From contig NZ_CABJDN010000004.1 in assembly GCF_902364365.1 (NCBI RefSeq), forward strand, positions 1-64,000: a DNA stretch of 64,000 nt, written 5' to 3'. Both the position numbers and the translations under genes were made by a program. The notes under the pieces are model-generated. The model had not been told where the DNA came from, searched no databases, and saw nothing but the letters and a program-made list of their open reading frames with translations. Shown here one piece after another: positions 8,841 to 19,458 of this stretch (positions within the stretch are counted from its first letter, which is position 1; each line of letters opens with the position of its first letter). This stretch comes from Bacteroides intestinalis. Lineage in GTDB: Bacteria > Bacteroidota > Bacteroidia > Bacteroidales > Bacteroidaceae.

Positions 8841-9611
8841 TTATCCTTCTATATTCCGAACTTCCACTTCCTTTACCTTCCGGAAGAGGTCGGATGCAAA
8901 AATAAAATCGTTGAGTTTCTTATTACTGGAAGTGAAGATGTCGTCTTTACTGCCTTCCCACTCCTTGTATCCGTCGTAGATATAGATAATTTTTTCACCG
9001 ATACCCATTACAGAGTTCATGTCGTGGGTGTTGATGAGGGTGGTCATATTATATTCATGGGTGATATCGTGTACCAGTTCGTCGATAACCAATGAGGTCT
9101 TTGGGTCTAATCCGGAGTTCGGTTCGTCACAGAACAGGTATTGCGGATTTAAGGCAATGGCGCGGGCGATGGCAACACGTTTTTGCATACCACCACTGAT
9201 TTCACCCGGAAATTTATCTTTTGCCTCTGCCAGATTTACGCGATCCAGACAGAACATGGCACGGCGGGTACGATCGCGGAATGTATCGTTACTGAACATG
9301 TTCAAAGGAAACATTACATTGTCCAGTACCGTCATGGAGTCGAACAATGCCGCACTTTGGAATATCATTCCCATTTCGCGGCGCAATGCTTTCTTTTCAT
9401 TCTTGCCCATGGCAAGGAAATTACGGTTGTCGTATAATAATTCACCCCGTTCCGGTGTGAGCAATCCAACGATACATTTCATCAATACGGTTTTTCCCGA
9501 ACCACTCTGTCCGATGATGAGATTGGTTTTTCCGTTTTCAAAAGTGGCATTGATATCCTTTAATACATCTCTGCCTTCAAATGATTTCCAAAGTCCTTTC
9601 AGTTCGATCAT
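8841..9611 (-). CDS. MlaF-like ABC transporter ATPase
   Basis: ATP-binding subunit of 256 residues of a Mla/MCE-type lipid transporter at the inner membrane. The Walker A motif is GQSGSGKT, the signature is ISGGMQKR, and Walker B is YLFCDEPNSGLD; the MQKR form of the signature is characteristic of the MlaF branch. It overlaps the upstream permease gene by four bases (ATGA), so translation is coupled. In other bacteria MlaFE with MlaD moves phospholipids to keep the outer membrane asymmetric; no mlaD is next to it here, so the substrate-binding partner must be elsewhere or absent. Confidence 0.9.
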   Translation of the reverse strand: MIELKGLWKSFEGRDVLKDINATFENGKTNLIIGQSGSGKTVLMKCIVGLLTPERGELLYDNRNFLAMGKNEKKALRREMGMIFQSAALFDSMTVLDNVMFPLNMFSNDTFRDRTRRAMFCLDRVNLAEAKDKFPGEISGGMQKRVAIARAIALNPQYLFCDEPNSGLDPKTSLVIDELVHDITHEYNMTTLINTHDMNSVMGIGEKIIYIYDGYKEWEGSKDDIFTSSNKKLNDFIFASDLFRKVKEVEVRNIEG

Positions 9612-10351
9612 CCCATTAAGAGTTTAGTTAATATTAAGTCGGCAAATAAAATAAGTACGCTACTGCATACTACAGAGTCTGTAGAGGCCTTGCCCACCTC
9701 TATAGAACCACCCTCGACGGTATAACCGAAAAAGGCTGATACACTGGCGATGATGAAAGCGAAGAACAATGATTTGATGATGCCACACCAGATAAACCAT
9801 TCTACGAACATATATTGCAAACCGTATTCCAGGTCTACCGCCGACATGATGCCACCGAACCAACACGTGGCAAAGGCTCCGATAATGCCGGCAAAGATAC
9901 TGAACGTTACCAAGAAAGGAATGGTAGTCACCATGGCGCAAATCTTGGGAAGGATCAGGTAATTAGCTGAATTGACTCCCATGATTTCCAATGCGTCGAT
10001 TTGTTGGGTTACTCGCATGGTTCCCAACTCAGAAGCTATATTGGAACCTACTTTTCCTGCTAATATCAGACACATGATGGAGGAAGAGAATTCCAGCAAC
10101 ATAATTTCACGTGTCACATAACCTACTGTCCAGCGTGGCATAAAAGGGCTCTCGATGTTCAGTTTGATTTGTATGGTGATAACAGCGCCGATGAAGAACG
10201 AAATCAGCAACACAATGCCGATAGAGTTCACGCCGAGTTGCCCCATCTCGTTGAGGTATTGGCGGAAGAACATGCGCATACGCTCTGGGCGGGCAAAAGT
10301 ACGCCCCATCAACATGATGTATCTTCCGACAGTTTTAAGTGCTTTTATCAT
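9608..10351 (-). CDS. MlaE-like ABC transporter permease
   Basis: Permease of 247 residues with about five to six membrane helices, family MlaE/DUF140. Recognisable parts are the amphipathic N-terminal helix, the segment GAVITIQIK, and the conserved ELGTMRVTQQIDALEIMG loop that contacts the ATPase. It is the first gene of a two-gene operon with the MlaF-like ATPase, transcribed away from lptB. A -7 box TATATTTG on the minus strand is at 10373-10380. Confidence 0.92.
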   Translation of the reverse strand: MIKALKTVGRYIMLMGRTFARPERMRMFFRQYLNEMGQLGVNSIGIVLLISFFIGAVITIQIKLNIESPFMPRWTVGYVTREIMLLEFSSSIMCLILAGKVGSNIASELGTMRVTQQIDALEIMGVNSANYLILPKICAMVTTIPFLVTFSIFAGIIGAFATCWFGGIMSAVDLEYGLQYMFVEWFIWCGIIKSLFFAFIIASVSAFFGYTVEGGSIEVGKASTDSVVCSSVLILFADLILTKLLMG

Positions 10352-10372
10352 GACTCTTAACTATTTTGTCTG

Positions 10373-10380
10373 CAAATATA
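10373..10380 (-). promoter_or_regulatory. -7 box of the mlaE-mlaF operon
   Basis: On the minus strand the sequence reads TATATTTG, fitting TAnnTTTG, about 22 bases before the mlaE start codon. The -33 region is not a clear TTTG. Confidence 0.5.
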
Positions 10381-10424
10381 GCCCATTTTCAGCTGATAAT
10401 TGCTACATTTGCGGCAAAATGTGT

Positions 10425-10506
10425 GAGCTACAGGTTACAAGCTACAAGTAAAAAGAAGTTGTGTGGTAGGTCTACTTGTAGCTCGTAGTTTTTGTAGCTT
10501 GTAACT
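10425..10506. repeat. 7-bp-period repeat pair upstream of lptB
   Basis: Two arrays of 7-base units face each other. The left one (10425-10450) steps through GAGCTAC, AGGTTAC, AAGCTAC. The right one (about 10471-10506) carries CTTGTAG, CTCGTAG, TTTGTAG and CTTGTAA in the opposite sense. AGCTACAAGTA of the left arm is an exact inverted copy of TACTTGTAGCT in the right arm, so the RNA could fold into a hairpin ending just before the lptB start. Confidence 0.7.
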
Positions 10507-10515
10507 GAAAAGAAT

Positions 10516-11271
10516 ATGGAAGAAAACAAAATGGTGCTTCGCACCGAGGACTTGGTGAAAAAGTACGGTAAACGTACAGTAGTAAGCCATGTTTCCATAG
10601 ATGTGAAGCAGGGAGAAATTGTTGGTTTGCTGGGACCGAACGGTGCCGGTAAGACGACTTCATTCTATATGACCGTGGGACTGATTACGCCGAATGAGGG
10701 ACGCATCTTTCTGGATGACCTGGATATTACGAAGTATCCGGTGTATAAGCGTGCGCAAACTGGTATTGGTTATTTGGCGCAGGAAGCATCTGTATTCCGC
10801 CAGATGAGTGTGGAAGACAATATTGCTTCTGTTCTGGAAATGACGGATAAACCTCTGGAATATCAGAAGGAAAAACTGGAAAGCTTGATTGCGGAATTCC
10901 GTTTGCAGAAAGTGCGTAAAAATAAAGGTAACCAACTTTCGGGTGGTGAGCGCCGTCGTACGGAGATTGCCCGTTGTCTTGCTATCGACCCTAAGTTTAT
11001 TATGCTCGATGAACCTTTTGCGGGAGTTGACCCGATTGCTGTAGAAGATATTCAGCAAATCGTATGGAAATTAAAGGATAAGAATATCGGTATCCTGATC
11101 ACTGACCATAATGTACAGGAAACATTAAGTATTACAGACCGTGCTTATCTGTTGTTCGAAGGGAAAATCTTGTTCCAGGGAACGCCGGAAGAGTTGGCGG
11201 AAAATAAAATCGTACGTGAAAAGTATCTGAGTAATAGCTTTGTGCTTCGTCGCAAGGATTTTATGAAATAA
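10516..11271 (+). CDS. lptB: LPS export ABC transporter ATPase LptB
   Basis: ATPase of the Lpt machine, 251 residues, which powers extraction of lipopolysaccharide from the inner membrane and its passage to the outer membrane. Walker [11 protein letters not shown]-loop region [10 protein letters not shown], signature LSGGERRR and Walker [14 protein letters not shown] are the pattern of LptB. An ATG at 10531 is an alternative start that would shorten it by five residues. It is a single-gene unit here, closed by a strong terminator, which matches the scattered Lpt genes of Bacteroidetes. Confidence 0.95.
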   Translation: MEENKMVLRTEDLVKKYGKRTVVSHVSIDVKQGEIVGLLGPNGAGKTTSFYMTVGLITPNEGRIFLDDLDITKYPVYKRAQTGIGYLAQEASVFRQMSVEDNIASVLEMTDKPLEYQKEKLESLIAEFRLQKVRKNKGNQLSGGERRRTEIARCLAIDPKFIMLDEPFAGVDPIAVEDIQQIVWKLKDKNIGILITDHNVQETLSITDRAYLLFEGKILFQGTPEELAENKIVREKYLSNSFVLRRKDFMK

Positions 11272-11287
11272 TGATAGTGGTAAAACA

Positions 11288-11329
11288 AAGACCGCCTGTT
11301 CTCTTTTTTAAGAGTGAGCAGGCGGTCTT
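11288..11329. terminator. Bidirectional terminator, lptB / RRM gene
   Basis: AAGACCGCCTG (11288-11298) and CAGGCGGTCTT (11319-11329) pair perfectly, with further CTCT/AGAG pairing inside. It lies between the convergent lptB and RRM genes. Confidence 0.9.
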
Positions 11330-11348
11330 GTTTTCTTTCTCCTTTATA

Positions 11349-11597
11349 TTAGTATTTCGGAGGTCTTGCTTCTTTAACTACCATGTTGCGGCCAAAATAT
11401 TCAGCTCCGTCGAGTTCTTCAATCGCTTTAGCTGCGGCAGCTGCATCTTCCATCTCTACAAATGCAATGCCTCTGAAACGACCGGTTTCACGATCTTTGA
11501 TAAATTTGACTGCGGTTACAGCACCGTAATCTTCCATGACCTTTTGCAGGTCTGATTCCCTAACTTTGTAGTTAAGGTTTCCTACGTAAATGTTCAT
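11349..11597 (-). CDS. RRM-domain RNA-binding protein
   Basis: Small protein of 82 residues consisting of a single RNA recognition motif. RNP2 is NIYVGNLNYK at the N-terminus and RNP1 is RFRGIAFVEM; the C-terminal tail is short and basic (VVKEARPPKY). Such single-RRM proteins are common in Bacteroidetes and cyanobacteria and act as RNA chaperones; Bacteroides members have been linked to global post-transcriptional control. It is monocistronic, with a long upstream region (11598-12041) that may include an extended 5' UTR. Confidence 0.93.
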   Translation of the reverse strand: MNIYVGNLNYKVRESDLQKVMEDYGAVTAVKFIKDRETGRFRGIAFVEMEDAAAAAKAIEELDGAEYFGRNMVVKEARPPKY

Positions 11598-12041
11598 AAT
11601 GAAAATGTAAAAATAAATAAATGAATAAAACTCTCTTGGAACAGTAACTATAATAAAAGGATCACAACAACAGAGAGTTTACAAAAGCGTTTTAATAAAA
11701 ACGGAAGTAAAAACCATGTACTGAAAATCTAAAAACTAACGCATTACCATTCCGCAACAAAGAAACTGAATTATTTCGAATTAACAATATTTCTCTTCTA
11801 TTTTTTTTGCTTTTTCTTTCGAATCTATAGATAAATGCCTTATGAAATAACAATTTGTTGTTTATGGGGCGCAAACTTTTCTTTTTAATGATAGGAGGTG
11901 CCATTCAATGGTAAGTATTCTCTCCTTTTGTTATAAAGAAATAATTCAGCTATGTTTTTTTGATAATTGAAAGAATAACGCTAATTTTGCACCCTCATTT
12001 GAGATTGGAACAAAGTATAAATCAAATAAATAATTGTCAGA
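11598..12041. other. 444-bp AT-rich gap between RRM gene and tig
   Basis: No gene is supported here. On the RRM side AAACTCTCT (11628-11636) and AGAGAGTTT (11672-11680) could pair in an RRM leader. On the tig side there is a good promoter at 11959-11989. The middle is AT-rich without a recognised motif; a minus-strand ORF of 70 codons (11692-11904) has no start signal or coding character that I trust. Confidence 0.6.
11959..11989 (+). promoter_or_regulatory. Promoter of tig
   Basis: TTTG at 11959-11962 and TAATTTTG at 11982-11989 are separated by 19 bases, a full match to the Bacteroides -33/-7 consensus, about 50 bases before the start codon. Confidence 0.75.
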
Positions 12042-13397
12042 ATGAACGTTTCATTACAAAACATTGACAAAGTAAGCGCTCTGCTTACTGTAAAGCTTGA
12101 GAAAGCCGATTATCAGGAAAAAGTTGATAAATCACTGAAAACTCTTCGTCAGAAAGCTCAGGTTCCGGGTTTCCGTCCGGGTATGGTTCCGATGAGCTTG
12201 GTGAAGAAAATGTATGGTAAATCTGTTATTGCCGAAGAAGTGAACAAGGCGCTTTCAGAAGCTGTATATAAGTATATTCAAGATAATAATGTATCTATCC
12301 TCGGCGAACCGTTGCCAAACGAAGACAAGCAACCGGAGATCGACTTCGACACTATGGAAGAATTCGAATTCCTGTTTGATATTGCTTTGGCACCTGAATT
12401 CAAGGCTGAAGTAGACGCTAAAGATAAAGTAGACTACTATTTGATTGATGTTACCGAAGATATGGTAAACAATCAGGTGAAAGCTTATACACAACGTAAC
12501 GGTAAGTACGAGAAAGTAGACGTTTACGAAGATAAGGATATGCTGAAAGGTCTGTTGGCTGAGCTGGACGAAAACGGCAATACCAAAGAAGGTGGTATCC
12601 AGGTAGAAGGTGCTGTAATGATGCCGTCTTATATGAAGAACGATGAGCAAAAAGCTATTTTCGCCAATGCAAAGGTTAACGATGTACTTGTATTCAATCC
12701 TCACACTGCATGGGAAGGTAATGCTGCCGAACTGTCTTCTCTGTTGAAGATCGACAAGGAAGAGGCTGCTGAAATGAAATCTAACTTCAGCTATCAGGTA
12801 GAAGAAGTAACTCGTTTCGTAGAAGGAGAACTGACTCAGGAAATCTTTGATCAGGTATGTGGTAAAGACGTAGTGAAGACTGAAGAAGAATTCCGCGCTA
12901 AAGTAAAAGAAGTAATTGCTAATCAGTTCGTAGCAGACAGCGATTATAAATTCCTGATCGATGCTCGTAAAATGTTGATGGAAAAGGTTGGCAAACTGGA
13001 ATTCCCGGATGCATTGCTGAAACGCATCATGCGTATGAACAATCAGGATAAAGACGAAAAGTTTGTTGATGACAACTATGATAAGAGCATTGAAGAACTT
13101 ACATGGCACCTGATCAAGGAACAGTTGGTGAAGGCAAATGATATTAAAGTTGAACAGGAAGATGTAGTCAATATGGCTAAGGAAGCTACTCGTGCTCAGT
13201 TTGCACAATATGGTATGATGAGCGTTCCCGAAGATCTTCTGGAAAACTATGCAAAGGAAATGCTGAAGAAGAAAGAAAGTGTAGAAGGTTTGGTGAACCG
13301 CGTTGTTGAAACCAAATTGGCTTCTGCTTTGAAGTCTCAGGTGAAGCTGAATAACAAAACAATTTCTGCAGAAGACTTCAACAAGATGTTTGAATAA
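12042..13397 (+). CDS. tig: Trigger factor
   Basis: Ribosome-associated chaperone of 451 residues that meets nascent chains at the exit tunnel. The N-terminal ribosome-binding domain has the family pattern QVPGFRPGMVPMSLVKKMYG near residues 40-60, close to the signature GFRxGxxP. A middle FKBP-like region and a long helical C-terminal arm follow. The gene precedes clpP and clpX, the classic tig-clpP-clpX order, but a terminator after it separates the units in part. Confidence 0.95.
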   Translation: MNVSLQNIDKVSALLTVKLEKADYQEKVDKSLKTLRQKAQVPGFRPGMVPMSLVKKMYGKSVIAEEVNKALSEAVYKYIQDNNVSILGEPLPNEDKQPEIDFDTMEEFEFLFDIALAPEFKAEVDAKDKVDYYLIDVTEDMVNNQVKAYTQRNGKYEKVDVYEDKDMLKGLLAELDENGNTKEGGIQVEGAVMMPSYMKNDEQKAIFANAKVNDVLVFNPHTAWEGNAAELSSLLKIDKEEAAEMKSNFSYQVEEVTRFVEGELTQEIFDQVCGKDVVKTEEEFRAKVKEVIANQFVADSDYKFLIDARKMLMEKVGKLEFPDALLKRIMRMNNQDKDEKFVDDNYDKSIEELTWHLIKEQLVKANDIKVEQEDVVNMAKEATRAQFAQYGMMSVPEDLLENYAKEMLKKKESVEGLVNRVVETKLASALKSQVKLNNKTISAEDFNKMFE

Positions 13398-13433
13398 GCT
13401 TTTTTATTCTGAAAACAGTTTAAAAACATTAAG

Positions 13434-13472
13434 AAACACAGAGTTTTATAGTATATAACTCTGTGTTTTTTT
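13434..13472 (+). terminator. Intrinsic terminator after tig
   Basis: Perfect 12-bp arms AAACACAGAGTT (13434-13445) and AACTCTGTGTTT (13457-13468) around an 11-base loop, ending in seven T. Confidence 0.9.
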
Positions 13473-13501
13473 GTGTCTCTGTGTTCTTTTTTGTTTCTTT
13501 G
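13470..13501 (+). promoter_or_regulatory. Possible promoter of clpP-clpX
   Basis: TTTG at 13470-13473 and TTTCTTTG at 13494-13501 (one mismatch to TAnnTTTG) are 20 bases apart. It would let clpPX be transcribed separately from tig. Confidence 0.45.
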
Positions 13502-13537
13502 CATTTCAATTTACTAAACCTAAATAAAGAAAGTAAT

Positions 13538-14200
13538 ATGGATGATTTTAGAAAATACGCTACCAAGCATTTAGGTATGAATAGTTTGGTGTTGGACGAT
13601 GTGATTAAATCACAAGCCGGGTATTTAAATCCTTATATCCTGGAAGAACGTCAGCTTAATGTAACACAGTTGGACGTTTTTTCCCGCTTGATGATGGACC
13701 GCATCATTTTCCTCGGCACGCAAGTTGACGATTATACCGCCAATACTTTACAGGCGCAGTTACTTTATCTGGACTCGGTAGATCCGGGTAAAGATATCTC
13801 TATTTATATCAATTCACCGGGTGGCTCTGTATATGCAGGATTAGGTATTTATGATACAATGCAGTTTATTACAAGTGATGTCGCAACTATCTGTACCGGT
13901 ATGGCGGCAAGTATGGCTGCAGTGTTGCTGGTGGCAGGTGCTGAGGGTAAACGTTCGGCGCTCACTCATTCACGTGTAATGATACATCAGCCGATGGGCG
14001 GTGCACAGGGACAGGCTTCAGATATTGAAATCACAGCCCGTGAAATACAAAAACTGAAGAAAGAACTGTATACTATCATTGCTGATCACTCTCATACTCC
14101 TTTTGATAAAGTTTGGGCAGACTCTGACCGTGACTACTGGATGACAGCACAGGAAGCCAAAGAGTATGGTATGGTAGATGAAGTGTTGATAAAAAAATAA
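13538..14200 (+). CDS. clpP: ATP-dependent Clp protease proteolytic subunit
   Basis: Serine peptidase of 220 residues that forms the tetradecameric chamber of ClpXP. The catalytic triad is Ser125 (in GMAASMAAV), His150 (in VMIHQPMGG) and Asp199, with the same spacing as the well-studied enzymes. The frame is open back to 13463, but that extension is an unlikely F-rich stretch in the terminator region; the ATG at 13538 (MDDFRKYATK) is chosen. Two bases separate it from clpX, so the two subunits are made together. Confidence 0.96.
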   Translation: MDDFRKYATKHLGMNSLVLDDVIKSQAGYLNPYILEERQLNVTQLDVFSRLMMDRIIFLGTQVDDYTANTLQAQLLYLDSVDPGKDISIYINSPGGSVYAGLGIYDTMQFITSDVATICTGMAASMAAVLLVAGAEGKRSALTHSRVMIHQPMGGAQGQASDIEITAREIQKLKKELYTIIADHSHTPFDKVWADSDRDYWMTAQEAKEYGMVDEVLIKK

Positions 14201-14202
14201 AT

Positions 14203-15450
14203 ATGGCAGACTCAAAAAGAAACAAAAACAGGTGTAGTTTTTGTGGGCGTATGGAAGATGAAGTCGGATTCCTGATTACGGGAATGAACGGCTACATTTG
14301 CGACAGTTGTGCTACCCAGGCCTATGAGATTACTCAGGAGGCATTGGGTGGAGCAAAAAGAGGTGGCGCTACAACAAAACTGAATCTGAGAGAACTTCCG
14401 AAACCTTTAGAAATAAAAGAATTCCTTGATCAATATGTCATTGGACAGGATGATGCCAAGCGTTTCCTTTCCGTGTCGGTATACAATCACTATAAGCGCC
14501 TGTTGCAAAAGGACGGCGGTGATGATGTGGAAATTGAAAAGTCCAACATTATTATGGTAGGAAGTACTGGTACGGGAAAGACCTTACTGGCGCGTACTAT
14601 TGCCAAACTGCTTCATGTTCCTTTTACGATTGTAGATGCCACGGTGCTTACCGAGGCAGGATACGTAGGTGAGGATATTGAAAGTATTCTGACTCGCCTG
14701 CTGCAGGTGGCAGATTATAATGTTCCCGAAGCAGAACAAGGCATTGTGTTCATTGATGAAATTGATAAAATAGCTCGCAAGGGTGATAATCCTTCCATCA
14801 CCCGTGATGTGAGTGGAGAAGGTGTACAGCAAGGTTTACTGAAATTGTTGGAAGGTTCAGTGGTGAACGTGCCGCCTCAGGGTGGACGTAAACACCCCGA
14901 CCAAAAGATGATTCCGGTGAACACGAAGAATATCCTTTTCATTTGCGGCGGTGCATTCGATGGCATTGAGAAGAAAATAGCTCAACGCCTGAATACGCAT
15001 GTGGTGGGTTATAGTGCAGTGCGTAATACTGCGGTGATTGATAAGAGCAATATGATGCAATATATCGCTCCGCAGGATTTGAAGTCATTCGGTTTGATAC
15101 CTGAGATCATCGGTCGTTTGCCGGTGTTGACTTATCTTAATCCGTTGGACCGTGCTGCTTTGCGCTCCATCCTGACTGAACCTAAGAACTCTATTATCAA
15201 ACAGTATGTAAAGCTGTTCGAGATGGATAAAGTGGAATTGAAGTTCGAAGATGAGGTTTTTGAATACATAGTCGATAAGGCTGTGGAATACAAATTGGGA
15301 GCCCGTGGATTGCGATCTATTGTGGAGACCATAATGATGGATGCTATGTTCGAAATCCCTTCTGAACACAAAGATACCTTTGTTGTGACGTTGGATTACG
15401 CAAAACAACAACTTGAAAAAGCAAACATTGCAAGATTGCAAACTGCTTAA
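14203..15450 (+). CDS. clpX: Clp protease unfoldase ClpX
   Basis: AAA+ unfoldase of 415 residues that recognises and threads substrates into ClpP. The N-terminal zinc-binding domain has CSFCGR and ICDSC (four cysteines); Walker A GSTGTGKT starts at residue 120, Walker B is [10 protein letters not shown], and sensor-2 GARGLR lies near 366. It follows clpP by two bases. Confidence 0.97.
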   Translation: MADSKRNKNRCSFCGRMEDEVGFLITGMNGYICDSCATQAYEITQEALGGAKRGGATTKLNLRELPKPLEIKEFLDQYVIGQDDAKRFLSVSVYNHYKRLLQKDGGDDVEIEKSNIIMVGSTGTGKTLLARTIAKLLHVPFTIVDATVLTEAGYVGEDIESILTRLLQVADYNVPEAEQGIVFIDEIDKIARKGDNPSITRDVSGEGVQQGLLKLLEGSVVNVPPQGGRKHPDQKMIPVNTKNILFICGGAFDGIEKKIAQRLNTHVVGYSAVRNTAVIDKSNMMQYIAPQDLKSFGLIPEIIGRLPVLTYLNPLDRAALRSILTEPKNSIIKQYVKLFEMDKVELKFEDEVFEYIVDKAVEYKLGARGLRSIVETIMMDAMFEIPSEHKDTFVVTLDYAKQQLEKANIARLQTA

Positions 15451-15518
15451 AATCAAACGATAAGGATGCACAAAACTGACTTTTTTGTTTTTTATTGAAA
15501 AATATTCATTGGATTATG

Positions 15519-15549
15519 CTTGAAAATTAAGAAGTTGTTTATAACTTTG
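15519..15549 (+). promoter_or_regulatory. Promoter of recQ
   Basis: CTTG at 15519-15522 and TAACTTTG at 15542-15549 are spaced by 19 bases, matching the Bacteroides promoter layout, about 70 bases before the recQ start. Confidence 0.6.
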
Positions 15550-15621
15550 TTAGAGTTCTTATTAAAAAGAATGGCTAAAAGAGATGTTGAACAATCACTT
15601 AAAAAAACAACCTAATGAATC

Positions 15622-17805
15622 ATGGCAGGGAAGAAGATTAATTTGACAGACCAGCTGAAGAAGTACTTCGGATTTGACACGTTTAAAGGGAATCAGGAAG
15701 CTATCATACAAAATCTGTTGGCAGGCAACGATACATTCGTGCTGATGCCTACGGGTGGTGGCAAATCATTATGTTATCAGTTACCTTCATTAATGATGGA
15801 AGGCACGGGCATTGTGATTTCACCTCTGATTGCTCTAATGAAGAACCAGGTCGATGCGATGCGTAACTTCAGTGAAGAAGATGGTATTGCCCATTTTATA
15901 AACTCTTCCCTTAATAAAGGTGCGATAGATCAGGTAAAGTCTGATATCCTCAGCGGTAAGACGAAGTTGCTGTATGTGGCTCCCGAATCGCTGACGAAAG
16001 AGGAAAACGTGGAGTTTCTGAAGACAGTGAAGATATCCTTTTATGCTGTAGACGAAGCACATTGTATCTCCGAGTGGGGACATGATTTCCGTCCGGAATA
16101 CCGACGTATCCGCCCTATTATCAATGAAATCGGAAAAGCTCCGGTGATTGCTTTGACGGCGACTGCTACTCCTAAGGTGCAGCACGATATTCAGAAAAAC
16201 CTGGGTATGGTGGATGCAGAGGTGTTCAAGTCTTCGTTCAATCGTCCGAACCTCTATTATGAGGTACGTCCCAAGACTAATAATATAGATAGAGATATCA
16301 TCAAGTTCATCAAGAATAACTCGGAAAAATCAGGTATTATTTATTGTCTGAGCCGGAAGAAAGTAGAGGAACTTGCTGAGATTCTGCAGGCAAACGGCAT
16401 CAATGCCCGCGCTTACCATGCAGGCATGGATTCTGCAACACGTACGCAAAATCAAGATGACTTCTTGATGGAGAAAATAGATGTGATTGTGGCGACGATT
16501 GCTTTCGGTATGGGGATTGATAAGCCCGATGTACGTTATGTCATTCACTATGACATTCCGAAAAGTCTGGAAGGATATTATCAGGAAACAGGACGTGCCG
16601 GAAGAGACGGAGGTGAAGGACAGTGCATTACCTTTTATACCAATAAAGACTTGCAGAAACTGGAAAAGTTCATGCAAGGCAAACCTGTAGCAGAACAGGA
16701 AATTGGCAAACAGCTTCTGTTGGAAACTGCTGCTTATGCCGAATCTTCTGTATGCCGCCGAAAGACGCTGTTGCATTACTTCGGCGAAGAGTATTTGGAA
16801 GAGAACTGTGGAAATTGTGACAACTGTTTAAACCCGAAAAAACAAGTGGAGGCTCAAGAATTATTATGTACCGTGATAGAGGCTATTCTCGCGGTGAAAG
16901 AGAATTTTAAAGCAGATTATATTATCGACATTATACAAGGACGCGAAACTACCGAAGTACAAGCGCATCTGCATGAAGATCTGGAAGCTTTCGGTTCTGG
17001 CATGGGCGAAGAGGACAAGACTTGGAATGCTGTCATTCGTCAGGCGTTGATTGCCGGTTACCTTAGTAAAGATGTGGAAAATTACGGTTTGCTGAAAGTG
17101 ACGGATGACGGAAAGAAATTCCTGAAACATCCTAAGTCATTTAAGATAACCGAAGATAATGATTTCGAAGAAGTGGAAGAAGAAGCTCCGGCACGGGGAG
17201 GTGGTTCTTGCGCTGTCGATCCGGCTCTTTATTCCATGCTGAAAGATTTGCGTAAGAAGCTCTCTAAGAAGTTGGAAGTGCCGCCTTACGTTATATTCCA
17301 GGATCCTTCGTTGGAAGCCATGGCTACCATCTATCCGGTGACATTGGACGAACTGCAGAATATTCCTGGTGTAGGAGCCGGTAAGGCGAAACGTTATGGT
17401 GAAGAGTTTTGTAAACTCATTAAGCGTCATTGTGAAGAGAATGAGATTGAACGTCCGGAAGATTTACGTGTTCGTACTGTTGCCAATAAGTCAAAACTGA
17501 AGGTTTCTATTATTCAGTCTATAGACCGGAAAGTGGCATTGGATGATATCGCTCTTTCCAAAGGTATCGAGTTCAGTGATTTGCTGGACGAAATAGAAGC
17601 TATCGTTTATTCCGGTACGAAGTTGAATATCGACTACTTCCTGGATGAGATTATGGACGAAGACCATATGTTGGATATCTATGATTATTATAAAGAATCA
17701 ACCACAGACAAAGTAGATGATGCCCTCGATGAGTTGGGGGATGATTTTACGGAAGAAGAAGTACGTTTGGTTCGCATCAAGTTCATTTCTGAAATGGCGA
17801 ATTAA
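15622..17805 (+). CDS. recQ: ATP-dependent DNA helicase RecQ
   Basis: RecQ-family 3'-5' helicase of 727 residues used in recombination and fork repair. Motif I is MPTGGGKSLCYQLP, motif II is VDEAHCISEWGHDFRPEYRR, motif VI is QETGRAGRDG. The zinc-binding RQC part shows CRRKTLLHYF and CGNCDNC. An HRDC domain with the pattern IPGVGAGKAKRYGEEF lies near residues 530-600. The C-terminal 100 residues are an acidic extension common in Bacteroidetes RecQ. It is a single-gene unit between clpX and guaB. Confidence 0.95.
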   Translation: MAGKKINLTDQLKKYFGFDTFKGNQEAIIQNLLAGNDTFVLMPTGGGKSLCYQLPSLMMEGTGIVISPLIALMKNQVDAMRNFSEEDGIAHFINSSLNKGAIDQVKSDILSGKTKLLYVAPESLTKEENVEFLKTVKISFYAVDEAHCISEWGHDFRPEYRRIRPIINEIGKAPVIALTATATPKVQHDIQKNLGMVDAEVFKSSFNRPNLYYEVRPKTNNIDRDIIKFIKNNSEKSGIIYCLSRKKVEELAEILQANGINARAYHAGMDSATRTQNQDDFLMEKIDVIVATIAFGMGIDKPDVRYVIHYDIPKSLEGYYQETGRAGRDGGEGQCITFYTNKDLQKLEKFMQGKPVAEQEIGKQLLLETAAYAESSVCRRKTLLHYFGEEYLEENCGNCDNCLNPKKQVEAQELLCTVIEAILAVKENFKADYIIDIIQGRETTEVQAHLHEDLEAFGSGMGEEDKTWNAVIRQALIAGYLSKDVENYGLLKVTDDGKKFLKHPKSFKITEDNDFEEVEEEAPARGGGSCAVDPALYSMLKDLRKKLSKKLEVPPYVIFQDPSLEAMATIYPVTLDELQNIPGVGAGKAKRYGEEFCKLIKRHCEENEIERPEDLRVRTVANKSKLKVSIIQSIDRKVALDDIALSKGIEFSDLLDEIEAIVYSGTKLNIDYFLDEIMDEDHMLDIYDYYKESTTDKVDDALDELGDDFTEEEVRLVRIKFISEMAN

Positions 17806-17839
17806 CCCTTGGCTGTTGGTTTAAAAAAAGAAAAAAATA

Positions 17840-17888
17840 TTGCGTGCAGATATACGGAATGGAATAAAAACCGTATATTTGCACGCAA
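17840..17888. promoter_or_regulatory. Long inverted repeat covering the guaB -7 box
   Basis: TTGCGTGCAGATATACGG (17840-17857) and CCGTATATTTGCACGCAA (17871-17888) pair in 17 of 18 positions around a 13-base loop. The right arm contains the -7 box TATATTTG (17874-17881) of guaB. It could be an operator, a structured 5' end or a terminator for recQ that overlaps the promoter; no T run follows. Confidence 0.7.
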
Positions 17889-17898
17889 TAAATTTTAA

Positions 17899-19386
<1,488 letters not shown>

Positions 19387-19408
19387 AAGTATAGGCAAGT
19401 TAGATAAG

Positions 19409-19446
19409 AATACCCGGAAAGGAGCAGTTTCTTTCCGGGTATTTTG
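19409..19446 (+). terminator. Intrinsic terminator after guaB
   Basis: Perfect 13-bp arms AATACCCGGAAAG (19409-19421) and CTTTCCGGGTATT (19431-19443), followed by TT and G. Confidence 0.85.
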
Positions 19447-19458
19447 ATTTCTAAAAAT

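Noticed and set aside
8748..9095. 115-codon plus-strand frame
   Set aside because: It covers a terminator and runs antisense through the mlaF-like gene.
11692..11904. 70-codon minus-strand frame, basic protein
   Set aside because: Basic, but the composition is that of AT-rich intergenic DNA and no promoter or start context supports it.
12255..13208. 317-codon open frame opposite tig
   Set aside because: Antisense shadow of trigger factor, very rich in Phe, Ile and Leu as expected from the reverse of Lys/Glu codons.
13463..13537. N-terminal extension of ClpP
   Set aside because: The Phe-rich extension starts inside the tig terminator; ATG 13538 gives a full ClpP.
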